The notes under the pieces: generated by a model
Told to the model about the DNA's origin: nothing
What the model saw: only the letters and a program-made list of their open reading frames with translations
Databases searched by the model: none
Program-made: the position numbers and the translations under genes
NCBI RefSeq assembly: GCF_018100785.1
Contig: NZ_JAGJEC010000002.1
Coordinates: 372,001 to 436,000, forward strand
DNA: 64,000 nucleotides
Reading direction: 5' to 3'
Source of the DNA: Maribacter sp. MMG018
Lineage (GTDB): Bacteria > Bacteroidota > Bacteroidia > Flavobacteriales > Flavobacteriaceae
Shown: in pieces, positions 32,951 through 41,612 of the stretch
How positions within the stretch are numbered: position 1 is the first letter of the stretch
Layout of the letters: each line of letters opens with the position of its first letter

Positions 32951-34909
32951 ATGAGAGTCGGCCAGCATATAATCTATCCCTTAGTTCTGTTGTCTTTTTT
33001 TGGACTAAGCTTCTCCTATGGTCAGATCGTGGATTTAAAAAGCGAGCATCCCTATGCCAAGGTTTTTGTAGAAACCGACAATTTTGGCGCTTCTTACCTA
33101 GATACCTTAGAACAAAACTATAACAAGGTGAAAACCGATTCTATAAGGTTTTCGATGCTGAACGACCTAGCATATTATTGGCATACTAGAAACCTGAATA
33201 AGGCAATGGCTTTTACCAAAGACGGGCTGGACTCTACAGTGCGAACCGATTCTTTATGGCATGGTAGATTTCAAATAACACAAGGAGCCATTCTTTTGCG
33301 GTCAGAAAAACTGGATAGTGCCCAAATTGTTCTTGAGGCCGCCAAAACAAAGGTGCATCCATCGGATTTGGCATTTTTGAACACTCAGTTGGGCTATGTT
33401 TATGAAAGAAGGGGCCAACTAGACAAAGCTGCCGATTACGCCTTAAAGTCATTGGATTTAGGTGAGGAGTATAACGATACCAAAGCAATGGCGATGGCTT
33501 ACAGTGATCTAAGCAATCTTTTTTGGAAACAAGGTAAATATAGATCGGGTGTAGAATATGGACTAAAATCTTTAGAGCTTTTTGAAACATGGGGCATTAC
33601 CGATCTAGATTATGACTTTACGTTATATGTTACCGGAAATAACTATCTGGCATTAGAGAATTACCATGAGGCCCGTAGGTATTACGAACAGGCGATCATA
33701 ATTGGGGAACGCTATGGTTTTTATAATAATTTAAGTGATGTTTATATTTCATTGGTAGAACTTTACACCTATTTGGGTGAGTTTGATAAAGCTGACGAAG
33801 CGGGAAAAAATGCTGTTAAGTATGCAGAACTTCTAGAGAATAATTTTATGATAATGCGTTCTTGGCTTGCGGTAGGCAAATTACAGAACATACAAGAAAA
33901 TTATTCAGAAGCGATTAAAAGTCTAAATACGTCTATAACAGTAGCAACAAAAGACTTTGGAGATGCCTATTACCTGAGTGATGCCTATCAGGAACTGGCC
34001 AATGCCTACGCCAATAAGCAGGACTATAAAAATGCATACAGCGCATTTTCTGAATATGATTCCTTAAAAAGTGAGGTGTTTACGGCAGAGGCGGACCATC
34101 GTATATCACAATTACGTACAGAGTTCGATGTAGCTAAAAAAGAAAACACCATAAACTTGCAAGAGATCCAAATTAAAAAGCAGGAATCAAGACAACAGTT
34201 GATTACCGTTATTACATTCTTGTTGTTGCTATTGTTATTATTGGCCTATAAGGCAATTTCCAATAATACTAAAAAGAATAAACTCTTAGAGAATAAGAAC
34301 GCCGAAAAGGAGTTTTTGCTCAAAGAAATACATCATAGGGTGAAAAACAACCTAGAAACCGTTTCTAGCTTATTGTCGCTACAGGCATCATTAATAGAGG
34401 ACCCCGAGATTATGGAGGCCATGGAGCAAAGTCAACAGAGGGTTCATAGTATGGGCATGATCCACCAAAAATTATACTTGGGCGAGAAATTGGCCACTAT
34501 AGAAATGAAAGATTATTTTAATAATCTAAGTGATTATATAGTACACTCTTTTGGCAAAGGTGAGCAAATAGACGTGAATATTATCATGGATGAGATTGAA
34601 TTGGAGGTAGATGTAGCAATACCTATAGGTTTAATAGTCAATGAGTTGGTAACAAATTCCTTAAAATATGCTTTTCCCGATAACGGCAAGGGAAACATTG
34701 TCTTGAGCTTGGTGAAAAATAATGATATGCTCGTTTTGGTGGTTAGGGATGACGGTGTAGGAATATTGAACGAAAATCTAAAGAAAGGAACAGGGTTTGG
34801 CACCCACTTGGTAAACCTATTGGTGAAGCAATTGGATGGAAAAATGGTTTTGTTGACAGATCATGGCAGATCTGTTCAAATTGAATTTCAACATATAAAA
34901 GCAGCCTAA
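32951..34909 (+). CDS. TPR-sensor histidine kinase (HisKA_2 type)
   Basis: A 652-residue kinase. A signal peptide (ending about SYGQ) is followed by at least five tetratricopeptide repeats in the periplasm (about 60-390), a coiled coil, one membrane helix (about 415-435) and a HisKA_2 domain. The phospho-acceptor is His461 in LKEIHHRVKNNLETVSSLLSLQA. The HATPase domain includes IPIGLIVNELVTNSLKYAFP and GTGFGTHLVNLLVKQLDG. The LytTR regulator starts on the last base of its stop codon, so the two form a coupled pair. The TPR part may sense a protein or peptide partner. Confidence 0.9.
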   Translation: MRVGQHIIYPLVLLSFFGLSFSYGQIVDLKSEHPYAKVFVETDNFGASYLDTLEQNYNKVKTDSIRFSMLNDLAYYWHTRNLNKAMAFTKDGLDSTVRTDSLWHGRFQITQGAILLRSEKLDSAQIVLEAAKTKVHPSDLAFLNTQLGYVYERRGQLDKAADYALKSLDLGEEYNDTKAMAMAYSDLSNLFWKQGKYRSGVEYGLKSLELFETWGITDLDYDFTLYVTGNNYLALENYHEARRYYEQAIIIGERYGFYNNLSDVYISLVELYTYLGEFDKADEAGKNAVKYAELLENNFMIMRSWLAVGKLQNIQENYSEAIKSLNTSITVATKDFGDAYYLSDAYQELANAYANKQDYKNAYSAFSEYDSLKSEVFTAEADHRISQLRTEFDVAKKENTINLQEIQIKKQESRQQLITVITFLLLLLLLLAYKAISNNTKKNKLLENKNAEKEFLLKEIHHRVKNNLETVSSLLSLQASLIEDPEIMEAMEQSQQRVHSMGMIHQKLYLGEKLATIEMKDYFNNLSDYIVHSFGKGEQIDVNIIMDEIELEVDVAIPIGLIVNELVTNSLKYAFPDNGKGNIVLSLVKNNDMLVLVVRDDGVGILNENLKKGTGFGTHLVNLLVKQLDGKMVLLTDHGRSVQIEFQHIKAA

Positions 34910-35640
34910 TGAACAATTCCGTTAAAATATTGATAGTTGAGGATGATATGATAATTGCCGCCAACTTATCCATTCAATTAACAAGTTTGGGATATGAGGT
35001 AACCGGCATTATACCTAGGGGAGAAGAGGCTATTCTACACGTTAGGGAACAGTCGCCCCATATATTGTTAATGGACATCAACCTAAAAGGTAATCTTAAT
35101 GGTATAGGTACGGTCAAGGCAATTCAAAAAGAAAGGGATATTCCCGTTATATACCTTACCGCAAATAATGATGATGCCACTTTTGAAAAAGCAAAAGAAA
35201 CCCGCCCTAAAGCCTTTATAACAAAGCCCTTTAATAAATTAAGTTTACAGCGAACAATAGCCTTGGTCGTTGGGCAATTAAAGGAAGCTACGCAGGCCGA
35301 TCAAAGCAAGCAACAAATAGAGGTGCTTGATGATCGCATTTTTGTTCGTCATAAGGGAAGAATGGAAAAACTTCTTTTGAACGATATATTATATATCGAA
35401 GCTGACCGTAATTACTGTTCGCTTATTACCCCTAAGGTAACTCATATACTTACCTGTACCCTTAAAGTTATGGAAGAAAAGCTGCCAAGTACCACATTTG
35501 TTCGGGTGCACCGTTCTTATATCATTAATATATCAAAATTGGATGTATTGGCGGATCGCCATTTGGAAATTGGACGAAAGGTGATTCCCATTGGTAAATC
35601 GCATAAGATGTTTCTGTTAAATCGAATACGTACCATATAA
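34909..35640 (+). CDS. LytTR-family response regulator
   Basis: A 243-residue regulator. The receiver (about 5-122) has Glu11-Asp12-Asp13 and phospho-acceptor Asp56 (LLMDINLKG). The LytTR DNA-binding domain (about 140-243) contains DILYIEADRNYCSLIT and TFVRVHRSYIINISKLD, hallmarks of the family, which binds paired direct repeats. It is translationally coupled to the TPR kinase through a shared A in TAATG. No copy of the repeat found at 40450 and 43033 is seen before this operon, so its targets probably differ. Confidence 0.92.
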   Translation: MNNSVKILIVEDDMIIAANLSIQLTSLGYEVTGIIPRGEEAILHVREQSPHILLMDINLKGNLNGIGTVKAIQKERDIPVIYLTANNDDATFEKAKETRPKAFITKPFNKLSLQRTIALVVGQLKEATQADQSKQQIEVLDDRIFVRHKGRMEKLLLNDILYIEADRNYCSLITPKVTHILTCTLKVMEEKLPSTTFVRVHRSYIINISKLDVLADRHLEIGRKVIPIGKSHKMFLLNRIRTI

Positions 35641-35660
35641 TTCTAGGGTAACAACAAAAA

Positions 35661-35690
35661 AAGCCTCCATATTGTATGTTCTGGAGGCTT
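35661..35690 (-). terminator. Rho-independent terminator of the RNA helicase gene
   Basis: AAGCCTCCA at 35661-35669 pairs with TGGAGGCTT at 35682-35690 over a 12-base loop. On the minus strand the stem is followed by a run of T (read from A at 35655-35660). It lies between convergent genes, so it may also stop the LytTR transcript, but the tail favours the minus strand. Confidence 0.75.
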
Positions 35691-35722
35691 GGATATTTAT
35701 TTTTCGGAGTGAAAACTATATA

Positions 35723-37039
35723 TTAATCACTACTTCTAGAAGTATTGCGGTTTGGACTTTTCTTATTGGTATTTCTATTGTTCTTTCCGCGAAAATTGTT
35801 GCCACCGCCCCTGTTCCGGTTTCTGTTCTTATTACGGGAATTACCTTGTCCTCTGGGCCGTTGGGCCGGTCTAGCATCTTTTTCTTCTTCGCTATTTGTA
35901 TCTACGTCCACAAATTGATGCTCTGGCATGCGCGGCACCTGTTGTTTGATCAATTTTTCAATATCACGTAAATAAGGTCTTTCGTCCTTGTCACAAAAAG
36001 ATAAGGCAATACCGCTTGCGCTTGCACGACCTGTTCTTCCTATTCTATGTACATAGGTTTCAGAAACATTGGGGAGGTCATAGTTGATGACCAACGAGAG
36101 TTCCTCTACATCTATGCCCCTTGCCGCTATATCGGTGGCAACTAATACTTTTAGTTTCCCGTCCTTAAAATCTCCCAACGCCTTTTGCCGGGCGGTTTGC
36201 GATTTGTTTCCATGGATCGCCGCAGATTTGATACCTGCCTGGGCCAATTTTTTTACAATCTTATTGGCACCGTGCTTTGTACGTGAAAATACCAGTACAG
36301 AGGCAGAACCTTTTTCTTTGATCAGGTGTATAAGTAGTTTGGGTTTATTCTGTTTACTAACAAAATAAACACCTTGCTCCACTTTTTCGGCCGTTGCCTG
36401 TTGTGGCTTAATGGTAACACGTTCAAAATCGCCCAACATGGTTTTTGATAACTCTACAATGGTATTGGGCATGGTGGCCGAAAAGAACAGCGATTGTCTT
36501 TTAGGAGGCAATTTGGCAATAATTTTCTTTATGTCGTGTATAAAGCCCATGTCCAACATCTGGTCGGCTTCATCGAGTACCACGAACTCCAAGTCCCTAA
36601 ACGATATAAAACCTTGGTTCATAAGGTCTAATAGTCTTCCGGGAGTGGCAATAAGTATATCGACACCTCTTTTAAGGGTATCTACCTGTCTACCTTGTTT
36701 TACCCCGCCAAAAATAACGGTGTTCTTAAGTCCGGTGAATTTTGCGTAGGCGGTAAAGCTCTCACCAATCTGTATGGCCAATTCGCGGGTGGGTGTAACC
36801 ACCAAGGCCTTTACTTTTCTTTTGTTGTCCTTAAGGCTAATGCCCTCGTATAAATGGTGAATGATGGGGATGCCAAAGGCGGCCGTTTTTCCGGTACCTG
36901 TCTGGGCAACTCCCAAGAGGTCTTTTCGTTTTAATAAAATGGGTATCGCTTGTTCTTGAATAGGGGTGGGGTTGGTATATCCTTCTTTTTCAAGTGCTTT
37001 TAAAATGGGTTCCGCTAGGGATAAATCTTTAAATGTCAT
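35723..37039 (-). CDS. DEAD-box RNA helicase, RhlE-like
   Basis: A 438-residue ATP-dependent RNA helicase. The motifs are all present: Q motif NPTPIQEQAIP, motif I AQTGTGKTA, PTRELA, motif II DEAD, motif III SAT, ATDIAARGID and motif VI HRIGRTGRA. The core ends near residue 370, followed by a disordered basic tail rich in Arg, Asn and Gly (RNKNRNRNRGGGNNFRG), which helps binding of structured RNA. Such enzymes aid ribosome assembly and RNA turnover, particularly in the cold. A TACCTTTG promoter box lies 16 bases before the start. Confidence 0.92.
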   Translation of the reverse strand: MTFKDLSLAEPILKALEKEGYTNPTPIQEQAIPILLKRKDLLGVAQTGTGKTAAFGIPIIHHLYEGISLKDNKRKVKALVVTPTRELAIQIGESFTAYAKFTGLKNTVIFGGVKQGRQVDTLKRGVDILIATPGRLLDLMNQGFISFRDLEFVVLDEADQMLDMGFIHDIKKIIAKLPPKRQSLFFSATMPNTIVELSKTMLGDFERVTIKPQQATAEKVEQGVYFVSKQNKPKLLIHLIKEKGSASVLVFSRTKHGANKIVKKLAQAGIKSAAIHGNKSQTARQKALGDFKDGKLKVLVATDIAARGIDVEELSLVINYDLPNVSETYVHRIGRTGRASASGIALSFCDKDERPYLRDIEKLIKQQVPRMPEHQFVDVDTNSEEEKDARPAQRPRGQGNSRNKNRNRNRGGGNNFRGKNNRNTNKKSPNRNTSRSSD

Positions 37040-37055
37040 GTATAATAATAAGTTG

Positions 37056-37063
37056 CAAAGGTA
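37056..37063 (-). promoter_or_regulatory. -7 promoter element of the RNA helicase gene
   Basis: On the minus strand this reads TACCTTTG, an exact match to TAnnTTTG, 16 bases before the start codon. No clear TTG lies at the usual distance upstream, so the upstream half of the promoter is weak or absent. Confidence 0.5.
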
Positions 37064-37103
37064 GCCTAATAGTTTGGATTATGTTTTTTTAGTTGAAAAA
37101 CCA

Positions 37104-38657
37104 TTAAAGTCCGGCCACTGCAGCCTCTGCGCAGCGCTCACCGTCCATGGCTGCAGAAACTATGCCACCGGCATAGCCACCGCCTTCACCACAGGGGTAA
37201 AGTCCTAAAATCTCGGGATGTTCCAAAGTAGCGCTCCTAGGAATGGTAACAGGAGATGAGGTTCTGGATTCCACCCCGACAATATTGGCTTCGTTTGTGT
37301 AGTAGCCCGTCATCTTTTTTCCGAATTCTTTGAAACCGGCCCTTAATCTGCTACCTATCAATTTAGGAAGAAGAGAATGTAAGGGGGCCGATTTTAATCC
37401 CGGTTGGTACGAAGTGGGGTTTAGGTCGGTCGATAATTTTCCTTCTACAAAATCCGTTAAGCGTTGTGCGGGTGCGGTCTGTGTGCGCCCTCCGGCAGTA
37501 AAGGCAAGCCGTTCCAGGTTTTTTTGAAATTCCAATCCTTTTAAGGCTCCGAATTTTTCATATTTAAAAAGGTCTTCTTCTATGTTGATCTCTACCACAA
37601 TACCAGAATTGGCGAACAGATTGTTTCTTTTGGAAGGAGACATGCCGTTTACCACGATTTCGCCCGGTGCAGTGGCCGCAGGTACTATAAAGCCTCCCGG
37701 GCACATGCAAAAAGAATATACACCTCTATTTTTTACTTGTTGTACCAAGCTGTAGGCCGCTGCGGGCAAAAGTTCGTTTCTATCTCCGCTACAATGGTAT
37801 TGTATCGAATCGATAATATGCTGGGGGTGTTCTACTCTAACCCCCATGGCAAACGACTTGGCTTCCAAGGTTATTTTTTTTGAATTGAGCAGGTAAAAGA
37901 TATCCCTTGCAGAATGGCCCGTTGCCAAAATAACCCTTTGTACGGGTAGCTCGTTTCCATTTTCTAGAATAATGGATTTTAATCGCTTGTCTACAATATT
38001 AAAATCGGTCACTTTGGTATTAAAATGAACCTCTCCGCCATGTTCTATTATGGTTTCCCGAATATTTTGAACGATTTTAGGCAGCTTGTTGGTTCCTATA
38101 TGAGGGTGGGCATCTATTAAGATACGCTCGGTAGCACCGTGGTGTACCAAGCTTTCGAACACCCTTCTTACGTCTCCGCGTTTTAAGCTTCGGGTATATA
38201 GTTTACCGTCAGAATAGGTGCCTGCTCCACCTTCTCCAAAACAATAATTGGAATCTTCGTTTACGTGATGGTCTTGGTTTATGGCTCTTAGGTCTCTTCT
38301 TCTGTCCTTTACATTTTTGCCCCTTTCCAATACAATGGGCTTAAAACCTAACTCTAGACAGCGTAGTGCCGCCCACATGCCTGCAGGGCCAAACCCTATA
38401 ATATGAACAGGTTTCGCCTTGGAAACATCTTTATAGTCAAATGTATATTTAGAAGATTTGGGAGCCTCTTCACCAATAAAGGCCTGAAGCTTATAATTAA
38501 AATATATGGTAGGCTTGCGCGCGTCAATAGACTTGCGGAGTACTTTTAATGTAAAGCTGGACTCTGATAGCGATAGGTATTTGGCGGCCTTGGCTTTTAG
38601 GCTGCCCGGTATAGCTTCTTCTTCAAGTGTTAATCTTAGTTGTAGGTTTTTGACCAT
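37104..38657 (-). CDS. FAD-dependent oxidoreductase (NAD(FAD)-utilising dehydrogenase family)
   Basis: A 517-residue cytoplasmic flavoprotein of the COG2509 type. The FAD motif HIIGFGPAGMWAALRCLE sits near residue 92, after an N-terminal 90-residue domain typical of this group. Other features are a VLERGKNVKDRRRDL strand, CMCPGGFIVPAA, and a C-terminal ILGLYPCGEGGGYAGGI that closes the FAD site. The physiological substrate is not known for the family. It stands 64 bases upstream of the helicase gene, which has its own promoter box. Confidence 0.85.
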   Translation of the reverse strand: MVKNLQLRLTLEEEAIPGSLKAKAAKYLSLSESSFTLKVLRKSIDARKPTIYFNYKLQAFIGEEAPKSSKYTFDYKDVSKAKPVHIIGFGPAGMWAALRCLELGFKPIVLERGKNVKDRRRDLRAINQDHHVNEDSNYCFGEGGAGTYSDGKLYTRSLKRGDVRRVFESLVHHGATERILIDAHPHIGTNKLPKIVQNIRETIIEHGGEVHFNTKVTDFNIVDKRLKSIILENGNELPVQRVILATGHSARDIFYLLNSKKITLEAKSFAMGVRVEHPQHIIDSIQYHCSGDRNELLPAAAYSLVQQVKNRGVYSFCMCPGGFIVPAATAPGEIVVNGMSPSKRNNLFANSGIVVEINIEEDLFKYEKFGALKGLEFQKNLERLAFTAGGRTQTAPAQRLTDFVEGKLSTDLNPTSYQPGLKSAPLHSLLPKLIGSRLRAGFKEFGKKMTGYYTNEANIVGVESRTSSPVTIPRSATLEHPEILGLYPCGEGGGYAGGIVSAAMDGERCAEAAVAGL

Positions 38658-38661
38658 GCCG

Positions 38662-38669
38662 CAAAATTA
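38662..38669 (-). promoter_or_regulatory. -7 promoter element of the FAD oxidoreductase gene
   Basis: On the minus strand this reads TAATTTTG, an exact TAnnTTTG match 4 bases before the start codon. That would give a nearly leaderless mRNA. A TTG (minus strand, at 38694-38696) lies 24 bases further upstream. Confidence 0.4.
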
Positions 38670-38767
38670 AAGTAAATTATAGGATTGCCTTGCCAAACAT
38701 CATATTCTTTAGTCTTTACAAAAAGTTAATTTACACCTCGTTAATATTTATGGACACTTATTTGTTT

Positions 38768-38775
38768 TAGATTTG
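38768..38775 (+). promoter_or_regulatory. -7 promoter element before the VTT gene
   Basis: TAGATTTG, an exact match to TAnnTTTG, about 95 bases before the VTT start codon. Transcription from here would give a leader containing the mini-ORF at 38797-38856 and a 14-base palindrome. No TTG is seen at the right distance. Confidence 0.4.
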
Positions 38776-38796
38776 TACACCCAAAAAATAATTCGA

Positions 38797-38856
38797 ATGA
38801 ATATTCTTTTTGGAGAAAGAAACGTTTTCAATGATATCATTGATGTAAATACGTAA
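38797..38856 (+). CDS. Possible 19-residue leader peptide upstream of the VTT gene
   Basis: A short frame, ATG at 38797 to TAA at 38854, encoding MNILFGERNVFNDIIDVNT. It sits in the presumed mRNA leader, about 20 bases after the -7 box and 14 bases before the VTT start. A perfect 14-base palindrome, CAATGATATCATTG (38829-38842), lies inside it. The arrangement resembles a leader peptide or attenuator, but a short frame this size can arise by chance, and the sequence has no run of one amino acid that would mark classical attenuation. Confidence 0.25.
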   Translation: MNILFGERNVFNDIIDVNT

Positions 38857-38870
38857 CGTTAAAATTAGTA

Positions 38871-39494
38871 ATGACAGAGAATACAATATATAATAACGCC
38901 CTTAAAAGGTTGTCTTTATTAAACCGCTATTATAAAATAACGCGGTTTTATACTTTTCTTAAAAGCACCGCTTACAAAGGAGGTATGGTGATTGGGGCTT
39001 TTGTACTATTATTGATAGGTCTAGAAGTTTTCTTCTTGGATTTTAATTCAATATTGAACAATTTGGTTGCATCATATTCGCCTATGGTGATATTTACGTT
39101 CTTTTTAGGGTCAGAAACCTTTTTGGGCATAGTGCCTCCAGAAATATTTATTGCATGGGCTTCGAAATCGGCCAGTCCGTGGTTGTTTTTGTTCATATTG
39201 GCATCAATATCATATCTGGGAGGTGTTATTTCTTACTACATTGGCCGTCGCTTGTCTTTAGTGCCTTCTATCAAGAACCATATAGAGAACAAAATTCAAA
39301 AGCATATCGTTAATTTACGTAAATGGGGCGGTGTTTTTGTCGTTCTGGGAGCAGTATCGCCATTACCACATTCAATAATCAGTTTAGCTTCAGGTCTGAT
39401 CAAATATAACTTTAAGCATTATTTGTTGTGGGCTCTTTTTAGGTATGCACGGTTTCTTATTTATGGCCTTATTATTTTTAAGGCTTTTAAATAG
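38871..39494 (+). CDS. VTT-domain (DedA-like) membrane protein
   Basis: A 207-residue integral membrane protein of the VTT/SNARE-associated (DedA) superfamily. The first helix lies at about 37-56. A re-entrant region carries the family-type SETFLGIVPPEIFIAWA. Other marks are GGVISYYIGRRLS and the signature RKWGGVFVVLGAVSPLPHSIISLASGL. DedA proteins move phospholipid carriers such as undecaprenyl phosphate across the membrane. For this divergent member that is inference. The methyltransferase gene follows 118 bases later with a promoter box of its own. Confidence 0.83.
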   Translation: MTENTIYNNALKRLSLLNRYYKITRFYTFLKSTAYKGGMVIGAFVLLLIGLEVFFLDFNSILNNLVASYSPMVIFTFFLGSETFLGIVPPEIFIAWASKSASPWLFLFILASISYLGGVISYYIGRRLSLVPSIKNHIENKIQKHIVNLRKWGGVFVVLGAVSPLPHSIISLASGLIKYNFKHYLLWALFRYARFLIYGLIIFKAFK

Positions 39495-39533
39495 GCACAG
39501 ATAGATTTTACCTTATTTCTTACATAACTGGAA

Positions 39534-39541
39534 TATATTTG
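39534..39541 (+). promoter_or_regulatory. -7 promoter element before the methyltransferase gene
   Basis: TATATTTG, an exact TAnnTTTG match, about 70 bases before the ATG at 39613. No TTG is found 17-23 bases upstream, so support rests on the -7 box only. Confidence 0.35.
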
Positions 39542-39612
39542 GTTTTGCCATATATTAATGGTCGCTGTAAATAAATGCCTCGATACTATGTTGGAGGCCC
39601 TCGAAAACGTGT

Positions 39613-40290
39613 ATGGATAAAAAGGATAGGACCGGTAAAAGAAATAAAAAACCTTGGCCCACCAAAGACGCTATGGCTCAGGTCTATGAGATGAATCTTT
39701 GGGGTAGGGGCGAATCTGATTTTTATTCGGGCGAAGGGTCTCATTGTACCGAAATTGTACATCCGTACGTGGCGGTTTTGAAAACGTTTTTATCCACTTT
39801 TAGAACACCCCTTGTGGTGTGTGATTTGGGGTGTGGCGATTTTAATGTTGGAAAACAGTTAACGGAGTATACCTCAAAATATATAGCGGTAGATATAGTA
39901 CCGGATCTAATAGCGCATAATAAGAAAAAATTTAAAAAGGAAAACCTCGAATTTTATTGCTTGGATATAGCCACGGACAATTTGCCTATGGGGGATTGTG
40001 CCATTGTAAGACAGGTATTGCAGCATTTATCAAATGCGGAGGTAAAACGTGTAGTGGCTAAGTTGGCCAATTATAAATATGTGGTGCTTACCGAGCATGT
40101 ACCGGAAGGGAATTTTGAGCCCAATAAAGATATTATTTCGGGGCAAGGAACAAGATTAAAAAAACAAAGTGGTATCGATCTTTTGGTTGCTCCGTTTAAC
40201 TTTAAGGTAAAGGAGAAAAAAGAATTATTGTCCGTTGTTTTGGATAAAGGCAAAGGGCGCATAGTTACAACTTTGTATAAAACGGTTTAA
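39613..40290 (+). CDS. Class I SAM-dependent methyltransferase
   Basis: A 225-residue cytoplasmic protein with a Rossmann methyltransferase core. The cofactor motif is VVCDLGCGDFNVGKQL (about residues 74-89), followed by IAVDIVPDLIAHNKKKF, with CAIVRQVLQHLSNAEV as motif post-II/IV. The N-terminal 70 residues (WGRGESDFYSGEGSHC) look like a substrate lid. The substrate is unknown. There is no signal peptide and no clear operon partner. Confidence 0.82.
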   Translation: MDKKDRTGKRNKKPWPTKDAMAQVYEMNLWGRGESDFYSGEGSHCTEIVHPYVAVLKTFLSTFRTPLVVCDLGCGDFNVGKQLTEYTSKYIAVDIVPDLIAHNKKKFKKENLEFYCLDIATDNLPMGDCAIVRQVLQHLSNAEVKRVVAKLANYKYVVLTEHVPEGNFEPNKDIISGQGTRLKKQSGIDLLVAPFNFKVKEKKELLSVVLDKGKGRIVTTLYKTV

Positions 40291-40449
40291 GACATGTTTT
40301 GTGCTTGCCGAGGTCTTTTCTGTGTTGTAAGTGTAGCTTTAAAAACAATGATGGTCTGGTTTTGCGACCAATAATTGGAATGTAATATTAATATTGTTCT
40401 TTTGATAGTTCTTTGTTAATCGTAATACCTGTAATAGGAGATAAATGTT

Positions 40450-40481
40450 ACAGTACATCCTTGTATATCTACAGTTGGGTA
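40450..40481 (+). promoter_or_regulatory. Candidate LytTR binding site, copy 1
   Basis: Two half-sites with 21-base spacing: ACAGTACATCC from 40450 and ACAGTTGGGTA from 40471. The element recurs before the 2TM array (43033-43064) with the same spacing and the same second half, including the ATCCTT block between. The paired direct-repeat layout with two helical turns is typical of LytTR regulators, one of which ends this operon (44505). The start codon at 40540 lies about 60 bases downstream. Confidence 0.55.
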
Positions 40482-40539
40482 TTTCTTTCTTTCATATACA
40501 GGTTTATTACCGCACTTTTGAACAGTTAACCCGTATAAA

Positions 40540-40965
40540 ATGAACTTTATGAAAAACTTTCTTGCTGTTATTTGTTTTGTGTATGTAGCAATGGGTATGG
40601 CCCAAAGTAAAAGCTCCGGTACCATCGAGGTGGAAATAGCGGGAGTGGAAAGCAACGAGGGCCAAATGGTCATAGGACTATATAGTTCTAATGACCAATG
40701 GCTAAAAAAAATCTACAAGGGTACCTATAGTGCCATTAAAGATGGTAAAGCCTCTGCTACTTTTAAGGATATTCCCGAAGGGGAGTATGCCATTTCTGTT
40801 TTTCATGATGAGGACAACAATGGTAAACTGAAAACTTTTATGGGTATACCCAGAGAGACCGTAGGTTGCTCAAACAATGCACCTGCGAGATTCGGGCCAC
40901 CAAAATGGCAGGATGCCAAATTTTATATCACCGACAAAGTTGTAAAACAAGAAATTCAATTATAA
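40540..40965 (+). CDS. DUF2141 domain protein (exported), first gene of the 2TM/LytTR operon
   Basis: A 141-residue exported protein with a signal peptide (cleavage near GMAQ). A second ATG at 40549 (MKNFL) is an equally good start. The mature part is a DUF2141 fold with IEVEIAGVESNEGQMVIGLYSS, YAISVFHDEDNNGKLKTF, GIPRETVGCSNNAP and RFGPPKWQDAKF. The HDEDNNGK loop looks like a calcium site. It is related to the gene at 10966. It heads a row of same-strand genes running to the LytTR regulator and lies just downstream of a candidate LytTR site. Confidence 0.85.
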   Translation: MNFMKNFLAVICFVYVAMGMAQSKSSGTIEVEIAGVESNEGQMVIGLYSSNDQWLKKIYKGTYSAIKDGKASATFKDIPEGEYAISVFHDEDNNGKLKTFMGIPRETVGCSNNAPARFGPPKWQDAKFYITDKVVKQEIQL

Positions 40966-40984
40966 CAAAACCTAAACTGTTCAG

Positions 40985-41608
40985 ATGAAAAAAATAATCA
41001 CACTTATAATATTGGTAATATCAGGCAATGTTTTTGCCCAAGATAAATATACAAAGGGAATGGAAAAAGCCTTTGCTCTTTGGGGAGAAGGCAAATCTAT
41101 AGAGGCCTCCAACATGTTCGAAAGAATAAGCACTGCGGAGCCAGATAATTGGTTACCGTATTATTATGTGGCCCAGATAAATACGATTATATCTTTTGGC
41201 GAAAAGGATGAGAAAAAACTAAAGCAGCAATTGGACAAGGCTCAGGAGTTTTTGGATGTTGCCAAGGCAATTTCTCCACAAAACCCCGAAATTTTGGTTC
41301 AACAGGCCATGACATATACCGCATGGATCGCTTTTGATGGTGCTACCTATGGGATGACGCTTTCTGGCAAGGTGGTCGCTTTGTATAATGAGGCGCTGCA
41401 ATTGGCTCCTAATAATCCAAGGGTGGTTTTTTCGAAGGCAGAATGGGATATGGGCTCGGCAAGATATTTTGGGCAAGATACGTCCCCATACTGTAAAGAT
41501 ATAGAACGTTCGTTAGAACTTTTTGCTAACTTTAAACCCGAAGGTGCTTTTTATCCCAATTGGGGAGAAGATAGGGCAAAGGCCACTTTAGCACAATGTA
41601 AAGGCTAG
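40985..41608 (+). CDS. TPR-like exported protein
   Basis: A 207-residue protein with a signal peptide (SGNVFAQ). Helical repeats of the tetratricopeptide type follow: KAFALWGEGKSIEASNMFERISTAEPDNWLPYYYVAQIN, split by short loops, then a second set around ALQLAPNNPRVVFSKAEWD. It probably binds a protein partner in the periplasm or outer membrane. It starts 19 bases after the DUF2141 gene and ends 4 bases before the 2TM kinase, so it belongs to the operon and may act with the kinase. Confidence 0.8.
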   Translation: MKKIITLIILVISGNVFAQDKYTKGMEKAFALWGEGKSIEASNMFERISTAEPDNWLPYYYVAQINTIISFGEKDEKKLKQQLDKAQEFLDVAKAISPQNPEILVQQAMTYTAWIAFDGATYGMTLSGKVVALYNEALQLAPNNPRVVFSKAEWDMGSARYFGQDTSPYCKDIERSLELFANFKPEGAFYPNWGEDRAKATLAQCKG

Positions 41609-41612
41609 ATCA

